64,000 nt of DNA from the NCBI RefSeq assembly GCF_036099295.1, contig NZ_CP107976.1, positions 1,674,001-1,738,000 on the forward strand, read 5' to 3'. The notes under the pieces are model-generated. The model made no database searches. It was given only the letters and a program-made list of their open reading frames with translations, and had not been told where the DNA came from. Shown here in pieces: positions 8,682-18,492 of this stretch; the first letter of the stretch is position 1; the number at the start of each line of letters is the position of its first letter. A program made the translations under genes and the position numbers. This stretch comes from Streptomyces sp. NBC_00358. Its GTDB lineage: Bacteria; Actinomycetota; Actinomycetes; Streptomycetales; Streptomycetaceae.

Positions 8682-9734
8682 ATGCGAACTATCGATCCGG
8701 GCCTGGCCATACGGGTTTTCGACTATTCGGATAATCCGCGGGAGCTGCTGCGAGAAATCAGCGAGCCCCTGCTGCACCTGAAAAGCTCGCAGCAGCTCCC
8801 CGTGGTCCATGTGCGCCGAGGCTGGCTGCACGGCTCACACCTCCTCCTGACCCTCCGCCCTTACGGCGAACGGACCGTCGACGCCGACGAGTTCGTCGCC
8901 ACCGCGACCGCACTGGCCGCCGCCCGCGGCGCGAGCGCCCCGGACCAGGAGACCTACCTGCGCCGCGCACAGGAACTCGCCCGCTGGGAGAACGTCCGGG
9001 ACGAGTTGCTGCCCTGCCATCCGCAGGGCACCGTGATCGCCGAACCGCACCGGCCGCGCACCGATTCCCCGGCGCTCTCCCAGGCCGTCGACCAGATCAT
9101 GGGACGCTTCCTCGAACCGGCGCTCGGCTCGCTGGCCGTCCCCGAGGCCGACCTGCTGCCGCACCTCGCCCAGGTCCTCGCGCTGCTCGCCCGCACCCAC
9201 CCGCGCGGCATCAGCGCCGGCGCGCTGCCGTACCGCTCGCACGCCGAGGGCGTCGCCTCGGTGACCGGGAAGCACGCCGACCTCAGATCAGCTTTCGCCG
9301 CACGGTACTTGAGTGACCGTCAGGTCTTCCTCGACGCCCTTCAGGCACCGGTGCAGAGCGACACCCTGCGGTCCTGGGAACGGGCCATGCAGTACGCCTG
9401 GGGAGTGGCCGAGGCCCACACCGCCGGCCAGGCCGTCGACGACCGTGTCCTTCAGGGCGCGGCCGGCGGCGGGGACTGGGAGCACCCGCTCGGCACCCCG
9501 GTCCGCAGCGAGTTCATCGGCGCGGTCCTGGACGGCGGCATGCTGCGCAAGCCCTCCTACCGTCACATCGCGCACCGGATCGTGCTGAACGTCCTCTACG
9601 CCGGCCTGACCTGCTTCGGCATCACCCCGATGCAGCGGTACTACCTCTGCTACGGACTGGGCGAGGGGACCGACGAGTTGACCGGTGTGTCGTCCATCGA
9701 GCGGGTGCAAGCCTTCAGCAGGGAGCTGGCGTGA
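8682..9734 (+). CDS. Thiopeptide-type biosynthesis protein, candidate [4+2] pyridine synthase
   Basis: The 350-residue protein has the fold signature of the LanB small domain/thiopeptide biosynthesis family: an N-terminal VVHVRRGWLHGSHLLLTLRP segment parallel to FFIRYWQGGPHLRLRI in the elimination-domain protein at 17542, and a C-terminal helical region. It lacks the YGGPGNM...E..FHASS block seen in that protein. In thiopeptide pathways a member of this family (TclM/TbtD/PbtD type) forms the central pyridine from two dehydroalanines and expels the leader. Its position directly after the precursor and the separate elimination protein elsewhere in the operon favour that role. A GGAG ribosome site precedes the ATG; the stop overlaps the next GTG (GTGA). 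A second elimination-type domain cannot be excluded. Confidence 0.65.
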   Translation: MRTIDPGLAIRVFDYSDNPRELLREISEPLLHLKSSQQLPVVHVRRGWLHGSHLLLTLRPYGERTVDADEFVATATALAAARGASAPDQETYLRRAQELARWENVRDELLPCHPQGTVIAEPHRPRTDSPALSQAVDQIMGRFLEPALGSLAVPEADLLPHLAQVLALLARTHPRGISAGALPYRSHAEGVASVTGKHADLRSAFAARYLSDRQVFLDALQAPVQSDTLRSWERAMQYAWGVAEAHTAGQAVDDRVLQGAAGGGDWEHPLGTPVRSEFIGAVLDGGMLRKPSYRHIAHRIVLNVLYAGLTCFGITPMQRYYLCYGLGEGTDELTGVSSIERVQAFSRELA

Positions 9735-12310
9735 CCACGTCCTGGAACCTGGCCGACACACCCATGTACCGGGTGAATCCCACCCCGGGTCTGCGCCTGG
9801 GCGGCGACCGGCTCGGTACCGTCCTGCGGGCCCTGTTCACCGCACATCGGGACTGCCGGTCGCTGGCCGACGAGGTCTGCGAGGAGCTCTACCGACTCGC
9901 CGGGGTCGCCGTCGGCCGCGAACGCCACCGCCTGCTGCGGCTCAAACGCGCCGTCTTCAACGACCGCTCCCCGGACGCCGCCGACCTGCGGGACGGCTGG
10001 CAGACGCCGCTCCCGCCGGCCGTCACCGCCTGGCTGGCCGCCAGCGAACGCGGCCAACTCGCCCGTACCGCACTGGAGGCGGGTCTGCCGGGCTTCCTCG
10101 CCGAGGAGCGTGAACGGCTCGCCCAGGCGGTCGGCTCCGAGCCCTTCCAGCTCTCGCTGGCCCTCAACTCCCCCCAGGTGCTCGACGCGGCCCAGCGCTA
10201 CCGTGCCTCGCCGGGGGCACTGACCGCCCGTCAGCGCAAGTCCGAGCGCGGACTGCTCCAGCACCTCGCGCGCGCCCTGCTGCGGGTCAGTCCGCTGTCC
10301 CGGCTCACCGCCGTCGGCTTCGCCGATTGGTCCGAGGACGGCCGCCGCCTCGACGAGGCCGCCTTCGACCGCCGACGGGCCCACTCCGTACTCACCCCCG
10401 ACCGGGCGCTCTTCTCCAGCCTGGTCAACGGCATCGCGGCCCCGCCCCGCCCGGGTGAACTCCCCGCCGTCGTCCAGCACAACGCGATGCTCCGGCGGGA
10501 GGGCACCCACGTCCGCTTCCAGCACGTCGCGGACGGCCGGCGGCGCACCCTTGCGGCCGAGCTCAACGAGCAGCTGACCACCGTGCTGAAGCTCACCGTC
10601 CTCGGCCCCCTGCCGGTCGAGCTGCTGACCGCCGAACTCGCCCGCCGGTTCGCGGTGCCCGAGCCGGATGCCGCCCGACTGGTCACCGCCGCCGTCGACG
10701 CGCAGATCCTGGTGGCCGCCCCGGTCCTCGACGAGCAGGCCGCGGACCCGCTGCCGCCCGCCGAGAAGCTGCTCGCCGAACACCACCCGGAGGCAGCCGC
10801 GACGGTCGCCGCGATCGCCGCCGACCTCGACCTGATGGCCCGGGACTCGGTCGGCGGACGCCGGGCCGCCCTCAGCAGGATCCGCACCGCCGAGACCGCG
10901 CTCAACGAGCTCAGCACCTGCCCCGCCAGGCTCCAGGTCAACGAGGACTACCTGCTGGAACCCGGCGCCGTCTCGCCCGAGGGCTACCGCGCCGCACTGG
11001 CCGACCTCGGCCGGGTGACCGCCTTCCAGAGCCTCTTCGACCGGCATCACGAGATCCGCGCCCTGCTCACCCGGGCCTTCACCGACCGCTTCGGCGTCGG
11101 TGCCCGGGTCGACCTGCTCGACCACGCCGACGAACTGGTCACCCTGGTCCGCGGCCGGGAGCTCTCACTCACCCGGGCCGACGCCGAGCAGTGGGGCCCC
11201 GCCGACGGTTCGCTGTCCGAGCTGCGCCGCCGGCGCGCCGCCGCCCTCGCCGTCCTCGCCGCCCGGATCCGCGAGGCCGGCGACGACGCCGAGGTCTCGG
11301 TGGACCCCGGCCTGCTCGCCTCGCTCGCGGACGGCCTGCCCGACCGCTTCCGGCTCCCCACCGCGTCGTACGGCCTGCTGGTCCAGCCCGCCGACGGTCG
11401 GCTGGTGCTGAACGCCTGCTACACCGGGCACGGCCAGCTCGGGACCCGCTTCCTCGGCGCTCAGGCCGAGCTCGGCAGTGACGTCGCCTCCCGGATCGCC
11501 CGCCGGATCCAGCACCGGTTCGGCTCCGACGGCGTCCGGCTGGTCGAGGACCGCGGACTGCACCGGGCCAACATCAACCACCGGATGCGGCTGCTGGACG
11601 AGACCTTCACTCCGGAGGACTGGCTCGGAGTCACGCTGGCCCACGACCCGGTCGCCGACCGGCTCGATCTGCTCGACCGGGACGGGCAGCCGGTCCGGGT
11701 GATGTCGCTGGGCATGAAGTGGGTCGAACTCCAGCCCACGCCGCTCACCCTGGCCGTCTGGCTGTACGACACGGGCCGGGTCGCCTTCGACCCGGTCGGG
11801 CAGCTGCACACCCAGCGACGCGACCTCGACGGCGGCACCGTCCGCTACCCCCGGCTGGTCGCCGGGGACGTGGTGCTGCAGCGCCGCCGCTGGTACCCGG
11901 GGGACGACCTCCCGTCCATGACGGCCGGCGAGCCGGAGGACGAGGCCGCCCACCTGATCGCCATGACGCGCTGGCGCGCCACGCACGACATGCCCGAGGA
12001 GATCGTCATGAAGACCCCGCTCGGCATGCCGGCCGGCCAGAGGCTGTCCGGCGACGCCGCCGCCGCGGCGCTCACCCGCTACCTCAAGACACGCAGCCGG
12101 GAGAAGCCCCAGTACCTGGACCTGGGCAGCGCGCTGATGGTGCGGGTGCTGCCGAAGTTCCTGGAGCGCCGGAGCGCCGGGTTCTTCGAGGAGGCCCTGC
12201 CCGGGGTGCGCGGCGGGGTCACGGCCGGCGAGTGGCTGCTGGAGTACGACATGGTGCACGGCCCTGGCTCCGAGCAGCCGCAGGCCGCGTCCGCCGGGGA
12301 GGACGAGTGA
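9731..12310 (+). CDS. LanB-type Glu-tRNA-dependent Ser/Thr glutamylation protein
   Basis: The 859-residue protein corresponds to the large domain of lantibiotic dehydratases encoded without the elimination domain, as in thiopeptide (TbtB/TclK) and goadsporin systems. It has N-terminal YRVNPTPGLRL, the basic RALLRVSPLSRLTAVGF block, LQVNEDYLLEPG, LVEDRGLHRANINHR, LGVTLAHDP and a C-terminal QYLDLGSAL...EWLLEYD. It should transfer glutamate from Glu-tRNA to precursor Ser/Thr hydroxyls. The elimination step would be done by the protein at 17542. GTG start overlaps the upstream stop, and its TGA overlaps the next GTG, giving tight coupling. Confidence 0.92.
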   Translation: MTTSWNLADTPMYRVNPTPGLRLGGDRLGTVLRALFTAHRDCRSLADEVCEELYRLAGVAVGRERHRLLRLKRAVFNDRSPDAADLRDGWQTPLPPAVTAWLAASERGQLARTALEAGLPGFLAEERERLAQAVGSEPFQLSLALNSPQVLDAAQRYRASPGALTARQRKSERGLLQHLARALLRVSPLSRLTAVGFADWSEDGRRLDEAAFDRRRAHSVLTPDRALFSSLVNGIAAPPRPGELPAVVQHNAMLRREGTHVRFQHVADGRRRTLAAELNEQLTTVLKLTVLGPLPVELLTAELARRFAVPEPDAARLVTAAVDAQILVAAPVLDEQAADPLPPAEKLLAEHHPEAAATVAAIAADLDLMARDSVGGRRAALSRIRTAETALNELSTCPARLQVNEDYLLEPGAVSPEGYRAALADLGRVTAFQSLFDRHHEIRALLTRAFTDRFGVGARVDLLDHADELVTLVRGRELSLTRADAEQWGPADGSLSELRRRRAAALAVLAARIREAGDDAEVSVDPGLLASLADGLPDRFRLPTASYGLLVQPADGRLVLNACYTGHGQLGTRFLGAQAELGSDVASRIARRIQHRFGSDGVRLVEDRGLHRANINHRMRLLDETFTPEDWLGVTLAHDPVADRLDLLDRDGQPVRVMSLGMKWVELQPTPLTLAVWLYDTGRVAFDPVGQLHTQRRDLDGGTVRYPRLVAGDVVLQRRRWYPGDDLPSMTAGEPEDEAAHLIAMTRWRATHDMPEEIVMKTPLGMPAGQRLSGDAAAAALTRYLKTRSREKPQYLDLGSALMVRVLPKFLERRSAGFFEEALPGVRGGVTAGEWLLEYDMVHGPGSEQPQAASAGEDE

Positions 12311-14040
12311 GGGTCAAACTGCGCCCCGGTACGCACTTCGCACCCGTCCGGCAGGGCGTGCACGTCGCCCGGGTCGGCGAGTCCTTCGTCCTCGCGGGGC
12401 CGCCGACGCTGTACACCGTCCTGGACAGTCGGCTGGCGGAGCTCAGCGACGGCACCGACGTCGACGCCCTCGTCGCGGCCTTCGGGAGCGAGTCCGCCCG
12501 CCCGGCCCTCGACCGGATCCTGCGCACCCTGGTGGACCGGGACGTCCTGCTCGACCTGGACGCGCTGACCACCCCGGCACCCGACGGGGCCACCGCGGCC
12601 CGCTACGCCGAGACGCTCGCCTACCTGGAAGCCCACAGCCCGGACCCCTACGGGGACTTCGCGCGGCTCCGGGGCGCGCGGGTGCGCGTGCTGGGGAGCG
12701 GACCCGCCGCCGAGACGGCGGCGCGGTCGCTGCGGCGCCACGGAGTGGCGGACACGGTCGCCCGCTCCGACGGCTTCGAACCGCTGGATCCGGGCTGGGT
12801 GGTGCTCATCACGGATCACGAGCACCCGTCCGGCCCACCTGCGGCGCTGCCGCCCGGCACCCGGGTGGTCGCCGTGCACGCCGGGGAACACGTGGCCCTG
12901 GTGGCCGAGCTGGACGACGCCACCGGGACGGCCGCCTTCGAAGCGGCCGTCCACCGCGCGGCGGCCTGGGTGGCCGGGGACCCCGAGGCCGGCGCCCCGC
13001 GCCCGCTCAGCGCGGTCCTCGCCGGAGCGCTGGCGGCCCGCGCCGTGCTGGCCGGCCTCACCGATCTCGACCGGTCACCCCGGACGGCCACGGTGATCCA
13101 CGGCCGGCAGCTCCGGACCACCCGCATTCCCCTCCCCGACGGCCCTGCCGCGCAGGACGGGCCGGCCGGTGGCCATATCCCGGCTGCGGCCGGGCCCCCG
13201 TCGGCACCCGCAGGGTCACTCGGGATGTCCGGGGGCGGCGAAGGACTCGGCGTCCCGGTGCTGCCGACCGAGGACGCCGATCCGCCGGGGACCGAGGAAT
13301 TGCTGACGGCCTGGACTCCGCTGACGACCCGTTGGGTCGGGCCGGTGCGGCGCGGGCGTGACCTGGACCTGGACCAGTTGCCGTTCTCCCTGGAGACCGT
13401 CGAGCTGCTCACCGGTCCGGCCCCCGCCCGGGCCGCCGGGTGGGGGCCGGACCGCGCCGCCGCCGGCGTCGGCGCGCTGCTGGCCGCGGCGCGCCGGCTT
13501 GCCGGGCCCGACGGCGCCGCCGGGACGACCGAGGGACGCTGGCTGCTCGACGGTGTGCTGCGTCAGCTCGGCGCCGAACTCCTGCTCGGCCGTCCGGGCG
13601 ACCGGATCGGATGGGACGGACTCGGCAGCGCCGAAGGCCGGACGCTGTTCGGCCTCCTGGAGTCCTGGTTCGACCGCACTGCGGATCTGACACATCGTCA
13701 ATGTGCGGTGTCCGGCTGGTCGTTGGTGACGGTCACGGAGCAGGACGGGACGGTGGCCGCGACCGAATGGGGCGAGACCCCGGCCACCGCGACCCGGTCG
13801 GCCCTCGCCGCCGCCGTCGCCCGTGCCCAGGCCGACCCCGAGGTGCGCGGGCTGCTCGCCGAACAGCCGGTCGGCACCAGCGTGTTGGAGACCTGCTCGG
13901 TGACCGCGGTGCGGCTGGCCCTGAACCGCCTCGATACCGAACCGGCCGTCCGGGGCCGTACCGTCCGCGCCCGGCGACTGACCCACGACCCGGTCATCGG
14001 ACAACTCCCGCTCCACTGCGGGCCGGTGCGGCTCTCATGA
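12307..14040 (+). CDS. Leader-recognition/ThiF-like cyclodehydratase partner protein
   Basis: The 577-residue protein starts at a GTG overlapping the LanB stop. Its N-terminal ~85 residues (VKLRPGTHFAPVRQGVHVAR) are of the winged-helix leader-recognition type found in cyclodehydratase C/Ocin-ThiF-like proteins. A Rossmann-like part follows (RVRVLGSGPAAETAARSLRR near residue 125). No ThiF zinc cysteine pairs are obvious in the C-terminal half. Such proteins bind the precursor leader and present it to the YcaO ATPase encoded next. The middle holds a Pro/Gly/Ala-rich linker, around residues 275-310. A second copy begins at 148 on the minus strand. Confidence 0.82.
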   Translation: MRVKLRPGTHFAPVRQGVHVARVGESFVLAGPPTLYTVLDSRLAELSDGTDVDALVAAFGSESARPALDRILRTLVDRDVLLDLDALTTPAPDGATAARYAETLAYLEAHSPDPYGDFARLRGARVRVLGSGPAAETAARSLRRHGVADTVARSDGFEPLDPGWVVLITDHEHPSGPPAALPPGTRVVAVHAGEHVALVAELDDATGTAAFEAAVHRAAAWVAGDPEAGAPRPLSAVLAGALAARAVLAGLTDLDRSPRTATVIHGRQLRTTRIPLPDGPAAQDGPAGGHIPAAAGPPSAPAGSLGMSGGGEGLGVPVLPTEDADPPGTEELLTAWTPLTTRWVGPVRRGRDLDLDQLPFSLETVELLTGPAPARAAGWGPDRAAAGVGALLAAARRLAGPDGAAGTTEGRWLLDGVLRQLGAELLLGRPGDRIGWDGLGSAEGRTLFGLLESWFDRTADLTHRQCAVSGWSLVTVTEQDGTVAATEWGETPATATRSALAAAVARAQADPEVRGLLAEQPVGTSVLETCSVTAVRLALNRLDTEPAVRGRTVRARRLTHDPVIGQLPLHCGPVRLS

Positions 14041-16004
14041 CCGAGGACATCACGGTGGCGGAGACCCCCGGACAGCCGGCGGCGACCGGACCCCGGATCG
14101 GCCCCGGTGCGCCGGGCTCCTGGGACTGGCGGACCTGGGCCGAGCGGTTGGACGGCTGCGTGCTGACCGCCCATGGCGAGCTCGATCTGGACTGGGAACG
14201 CCGGGCGATGGCCGCCGCCCGTGCCACCGGCAAGGATCTGCTGTCCGTCCGGATCGGCGCCACCGAGATCCAGATCGGACCACGCTGGACCCCGGACGGC
14301 GCCCTGGCCTGCCCGGGCTGCGCCGCCGCCGCCGACACCTACCGCCGCTGGGACCCCGAGAAGCGCCCCGAGAGCGACCGGCGCGAACGCGAGCAGGCGG
14401 CCGCCCACCGGAGCGAACCCGACACGCGCGCACCCGCCCCCGGTCGGGCGGTCCCCGTGTCGCCGTGGCTGGAGGCGGTGGTCGGTGCGGTGCTCACGGC
14501 CCAGGCCGCGCCCGGTCCCGGTGAGCTGGTGGCCGTCTCGCGAACCGGCGTGGTCGCCCGGCACCGGGTGATGCGGACCTTCCGGTGCCGCCTGTGCGGG
14601 GGCGGCCCGCCGCTGCTGGCCTCGGCCGCCGACGGGCCGCCGGCCCTGCCACGGCCGGTGCCGCGTCCGACCACCGCCGAGGTACCGACCCGGCAGAGTT
14701 CGGCGCCCTTCGGGATGGACCCGGACCGGATGCGGGCCGCGTTCGCGGATCCCCGCTTCGGCCCGGTGGTACGGATCACCCGCTACTCGTCGGGCAGCTT
14801 CCCGGTGAGCGAGGTCGACGTACTGGCGGGGACACCGTCCGGTCTCGGCCGGGGGATGCGGTTCCGCGAGGCCGAGGCCGTCGGCATGTACGAGGCGATG
14901 GAGCGCCAGGCCGGCTACCCGCACGCGGCGACCGTCGTCCCCGACGTGCCCCACCGGGAGCTCGGTGCTCTCGCGCTCGACCCGGCGACCCTCGGCGGCT
15001 ACACCGACCGCCAACTCGCCTCCCCGCTGAGCAAGGTGCGGCGGTACACCGAGGACACCCCGCTGGACTGGGTGTGGGCCCGGCCACTGACCGGCGGCGA
15101 ACCCCGCCTGGTCCCGGCCGAGATCGGCTTCTACCGGTACGGCTACCGCATCAGGGCGGCGGAGGGGGAGAGCCGGCGCGGCGCCTTCCTGGAATCCTCC
15201 AGCGGCTGCGCCCTCGGCGGCGGCTTCGAGGAGGCGGCCTTGCACTCGCTGCTCGAACTCGCCGAGCGGGACGCCTTCCTGCAGGCCTGGCACCTCGCCC
15301 GCCCGCTGCCCGCCGTCGATCCCGCCACCGTCCGCGACCGCCAGTCACGGCTGCTGCTCAGGACGGCCGAGAAGCACGGCTACGACGTCCACCTGCTGGT
15401 CGCCACCGCCGACATCCCGGTGCCCGCGGTCTGGGCGCTGGCGGTGCGGCGCGACGGGGGTCTGCCGGCCAGCTTCAGCACGGCCGGCTGCCACCCGGAT
15501 CCCGAGCAGGCGGTGCGCTCGGCGCTGTGGGAGCTGGCCCAGTTGGTGACGGGCGGGCTGAACTGGGATCCGAAGCCGCTGGAGCCGCTGATCGACGACC
15601 CCTGGCAGGTGGAGGAGTTGGCGCAGCACTGGCGCCGCTACACGTTCCCCGAACTGCTGCCTCGGGTCGAACGGGTCCTCGGCGGCCCGGTGCTGCCGCT
15701 GGCGGACGCCTTCGACGGCTGGCCGCGGCCGTTGATCCGCGCGGCGGGCGGTGACGTGACCGGCGCGCTGGAGTACGTGCTCGACCTGTACCGGGCGGCC
15801 GGGCTCGGCACCGTGCTGGCTGTCGAGCAGTCCACCCCCGATCACTCCGCGCTCGGCATGTCGGTGGTCAAGTGCGTGGTGCCCGGCATCCTGCCGATGT
15901 GCTTCGGGCAGGCACACCAACGCCTGTCCGGCCTGGACCGGTTGCTCTCGCGGCTCGACGCGGATCCGGCCGACCTGCCCCTCGACCCCCACCCCTTCCC
16001 ATGA
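14037..16004 (+). CDS. YcaO-domain azoline-forming cyclodehydratase
   Basis: The 655-residue protein has two CxxC pairs in an N-terminal extension (CPGC at 92-95, CRLC at 184-187), probably a zinc site. A YcaO domain follows, with ATP-site segments RFREAEAVGMYEAMER and SSSGCALGGGFEEAALHSLL followed by ELAERDAF. The C-terminus is PHPFP, matching the PxPxP tail diagnostic of azoline-forming YcaO enzymes. It should cyclise Cys (and possibly Ser/Thr) of the precursor to azolines using ATP, with the ThiF-like protein supplying the substrate. ATG overlaps the upstream stop (ATGA). Confidence 0.95.
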   Translation: MTEDITVAETPGQPAATGPRIGPGAPGSWDWRTWAERLDGCVLTAHGELDLDWERRAMAAARATGKDLLSVRIGATEIQIGPRWTPDGALACPGCAAAADTYRRWDPEKRPESDRREREQAAAHRSEPDTRAPAPGRAVPVSPWLEAVVGAVLTAQAAPGPGELVAVSRTGVVARHRVMRTFRCRLCGGGPPLLASAADGPPALPRPVPRPTTAEVPTRQSSAPFGMDPDRMRAAFADPRFGPVVRITRYSSGSFPVSEVDVLAGTPSGLGRGMRFREAEAVGMYEAMERQAGYPHAATVVPDVPHRELGALALDPATLGGYTDRQLASPLSKVRRYTEDTPLDWVWARPLTGGEPRLVPAEIGFYRYGYRIRAAEGESRRGAFLESSSGCALGGGFEEAALHSLLELAERDAFLQAWHLARPLPAVDPATVRDRQSRLLLRTAEKHGYDVHLLVATADIPVPAVWALAVRRDGGLPASFSTAGCHPDPEQAVRSALWELAQLVTGGLNWDPKPLEPLIDDPWQVEELAQHWRRYTFPELLPRVERVLGGPVLPLADAFDGWPRPLIRAAGGDVTGALEYVLDLYRAAGLGTVLAVEQSTPDHSALGMSVVKCVVPGILPMCFGQAHQRLSGLDRLLSRLDADPADLPLDPHPFP

Positions 16005-17545
16005 CCGCAGCCGCCTCCGCATCCGCCTCCGCATCCACGCGACCCGGTGCGCCGACCCTGGCCGACGTCCGCCGCTTCGCCTTCCGGCAGGGCCCCGGCA
16101 AGGGGCACCTCGGCGAACAGCACCTGGTGGACGACGGGGTCCCCACCACCAGCGCCCTGCCGCCCCGGTGGGCCCGCTCGTCCACCGGCGTGCCGCTGCC
16201 GCTCGGCACCCACGAGCTGCTGGCCGCCACCTCGTACCCCGGGCCCCGCGAGCCCGGGACCGTCGCGGCGCCGGCCCCGCGCGACCGGCTCGGGCACCTG
16301 CTGACCACCGCCTTCGGCCTCCAGCGCCGCGAGCCCTCGCACCGCTACGCCGACCATCGTTCGGTCGCCTCCGGGCGGGCGAAGTACCCGGTGCACGCCT
16401 TCCTCGCCCAGGGGTCGGCGGTCCGCTATCTCGACGTGTACCGGCACGCGCTGGTGGACGTGACGCCGCCCGAGGGAGCGGCCGAGCTGACGGGGGACGG
16501 GACATCGGTGCTGCTGGCCGCCCGCTACAGCGACCTGCCCGCCGCCTACGGCCGGATGCGGTACGCCGTCACCGAGGTCGAACTCGGGGTCAATCTGCGG
16601 TCGTTGTGCGTGGCGGCGGACCTGCTCGGGGTGGAGGCCCGGCTCGCGCTGGACGGCGGGAGCACCGCCGAGGCCGAGGCCGTGGTCCGCTCGGCCGGTC
16701 CCGGCACCTGGTCCGCCCCGCTGTCCGTCCGGCTCGGCGGCCTCGGCCCGGTCGGGCCGAGCACGGTGCTGCCCAGCCCGGCCGGCATCGAGTCGGGCCA
16801 CCGCGACTCCCTGCTGGAGCCGGACGATCCGTCGGTCCAGGACATGGCCGCCGTCAGTGCCCTGCGTCACGGTCTGCCGCCAGGGCCGCCGCCACCGGCC
16901 CGTGGGCTGCCCGAGGACGGCCCGGCCGGCGGCGCCGACTGGGCGGAGGTGCTGTGGAACCGCACCTCCGGCCGGATGCCGGACCGGTTGTACGGCTTCG
17001 CGCTGCGGCCCGCCGAGGTCTCCGCCGACTGCCTCGCCGATCTGCTGGCGTGGGCCGACCGGCCCCCGCCGGACCGTCTGCTGGCCGAGGTCGCCGACCG
17101 GGTCCGACTGAGCGTGGCCCTGCAACGGGTCGGCGGTCTGCCGACCGGCGTCCACCGAGTCGAGGGCAGGGAACTGACGCCCGGTCCGGTCCGGCCCAGG
17201 ATCATGGCCGCGCTCCAGCCCGGATTCGGCCAGCAGCCCTCGCCGAACACCGACTCCGGGATGCGCCACGCGGCGATGGTCTGGGTCCACTCCGTCGACG
17301 TCGGCGCGCTGCTCGACGACTTCGGTCCGTCGGCCCTCGGCCTGCTCCAGCTATGCCTGGGCTGGAGCGTGCACGGCCTCTGCCTGGCGGCGGCCGCGCA
17401 CGGGCTGGTCGCCCGCCCGGCGCGCTCCTTCGTCGAGTACCACGTGCAGCCCCTGTTCGGCCTACGCCGCGAGGAGACCCCGGTGTTCATGACCGTCTGC
17501 GGGACGTCCCGCTTCACCGAACCGATGCTGGACCTGCGCACATGA
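16001..17545 (+). CDS. SagB-type nitroreductase-fold azoline dehydrogenase
   Basis: The 514-residue protein has the double nitroreductase-like layout of SagB/ThcOx dehydrogenases: HRYADHRSVASGRAKYPVHA early, VYRHALVDV, a central GVNLRSLCVAADLLGVEA segment, and C-terminal SALGLLQLCLGWSVHGLCLA followed by GLRREETPVF. FMN-dependent members oxidise thiazolines/oxazolines to thiazoles/oxazoles. A short Ala-Ser repeat opens the protein. It is coupled to the YcaO gene before it (ATGA) and to the elimination-domain gene after it (ATGA). Its presence means the product should carry aromatic azoles. Confidence 0.9.
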   Translation: MTAAASASASASTRPGAPTLADVRRFAFRQGPGKGHLGEQHLVDDGVPTTSALPPRWARSSTGVPLPLGTHELLAATSYPGPREPGTVAAPAPRDRLGHLLTTAFGLQRREPSHRYADHRSVASGRAKYPVHAFLAQGSAVRYLDVYRHALVDVTPPEGAAELTGDGTSVLLAARYSDLPAAYGRMRYAVTEVELGVNLRSLCVAADLLGVEARLALDGGSTAEAEAVVRSAGPGTWSAPLSVRLGGLGPVGPSTVLPSPAGIESGHRDSLLEPDDPSVQDMAAVSALRHGLPPGPPPPARGLPEDGPAGGADWAEVLWNRTSGRMPDRLYGFALRPAEVSADCLADLLAWADRPPPDRLLAEVADRVRLSVALQRVGGLPTGVHRVEGRELTPGPVRPRIMAALQPGFGQQPSPNTDSGMRHAAMVWVHSVDVGALLDDFGPSALGLLQLCLGWSVHGLCLAAAAHGLVARPARSFVEYHVQPLFGLRREETPVFMTVCGTSRFTEPMLDLRT

Positions 17546-18492
17546 GGACACCCGACGCCCAGGGCCGATGGCGCAGTTGGCACCTGCACGCGGGCTCGCT
17601 GCGACCCGCCGCGCTGGAGAACCTGCTGCTCCGAGCCGTGGTTCCGGTGGTCGAGGAGCACGTGGCCGGTCAGGGGCCGGGCGACCCGCCCCGGCCCTGG
17701 TTCTTCATCCGCTACTGGCAGGGCGGTCCGCATCTGCGACTGCGGATCGCCGACCTGGGCGATCCGGCGGCCACCCGGATCACCGCGGAGCTGACCGCCC
17801 GGACGGACGCCGTCACCGCCGAGCTGCCGCCCGAGGACCGGATCACCGCCGCCTCGTACCGGCAGGCCGCACGGCCGCTCGCCGACCTCGGCGAGGGTGG
17901 TCACGCACTCGACCTCGGCGAGTTGCTGCCGCCGGGTGTCCACCCGGCGGTGTACGAGCCGGAGATCCGGCGCTACGGCGGGCCCGGAAACATGGCGCTC
18001 AGCGAGGAGTTGTTCCATGCCTCCAGCGTGGTGGCACTGCGCGCCTGCCGGGCCCGCCCGGGACACGGCCGCAGCGTCGCGGACGGGTTGGAGGCGATGG
18101 CCGCGACCCTGTCGGCCTGGCCCGGCGACCGGTCGGCTCTGCTGCGCGCGGTGCGCGACGGCTGGGCGGAGTGGTCCGGCGGGCCGGGCCGGGGAGAAGC
18201 CGCCGAACGCATCGCCCGCGGCGTCGCCGAGCAGGCCGACCGGCTGCGGGCGAGCGCGGGGGCGCTGGCCGCGCTGGCCGACGGCGCCCCGTCCCGCTGG
18301 AGTGCCTGGACGACCAGGCTCCGGCCGGCCGCCGAACTGTGGACCGAGTCCCACGGCATCCCCGGCGCCGGCCGGATCCTCGGCTCCCAACTCCACATGA
18401 CCCAGAACCGGCTGGGCGTCGGCGTGGGCCGCGAGGGCATGATGGCCGCGATCCTGCTGAACCTCCTCCAGCAGCACAGCGGTGTGTCATGA
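17542..18492 (+). CDS. Stand-alone LanB elimination domain (thiopeptide-type)
   Basis: The 316-residue protein is a lantibiotic-dehydratase C-terminal domain: WFFIRYWQGGPHLRLRI, then YEPEIRRYGGPGNMALSEEL followed by FHASS, and the closing QLHMTQNRLGV. These blocks are the best-conserved features of the elimination domain that removes glutamate to give dehydroalanine/dehydrobutyrine. It should work with the large glutamylation protein at 9731, the usual split arrangement in thiopeptide clusters. Start ATG overlaps the dehydrogenase stop. Confidence 0.93.
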   Translation: MRTPDAQGRWRSWHLHAGSLRPAALENLLLRAVVPVVEEHVAGQGPGDPPRPWFFIRYWQGGPHLRLRIADLGDPAATRITAELTARTDAVTAELPPEDRITAASYRQAARPLADLGEGGHALDLGELLPPGVHPAVYEPEIRRYGGPGNMALSEELFHASSVVALRACRARPGHGRSVADGLEAMAATLSAWPGDRSALLRAVRDGWAEWSGGPGRGEAAERIARGVAEQADRLRASAGALAALADGAPSRWSAWTTRLRPAAELWTESHGIPGAGRILGSQLHMTQNRLGVGVGREGMMAAILLNLLQQHSGVS

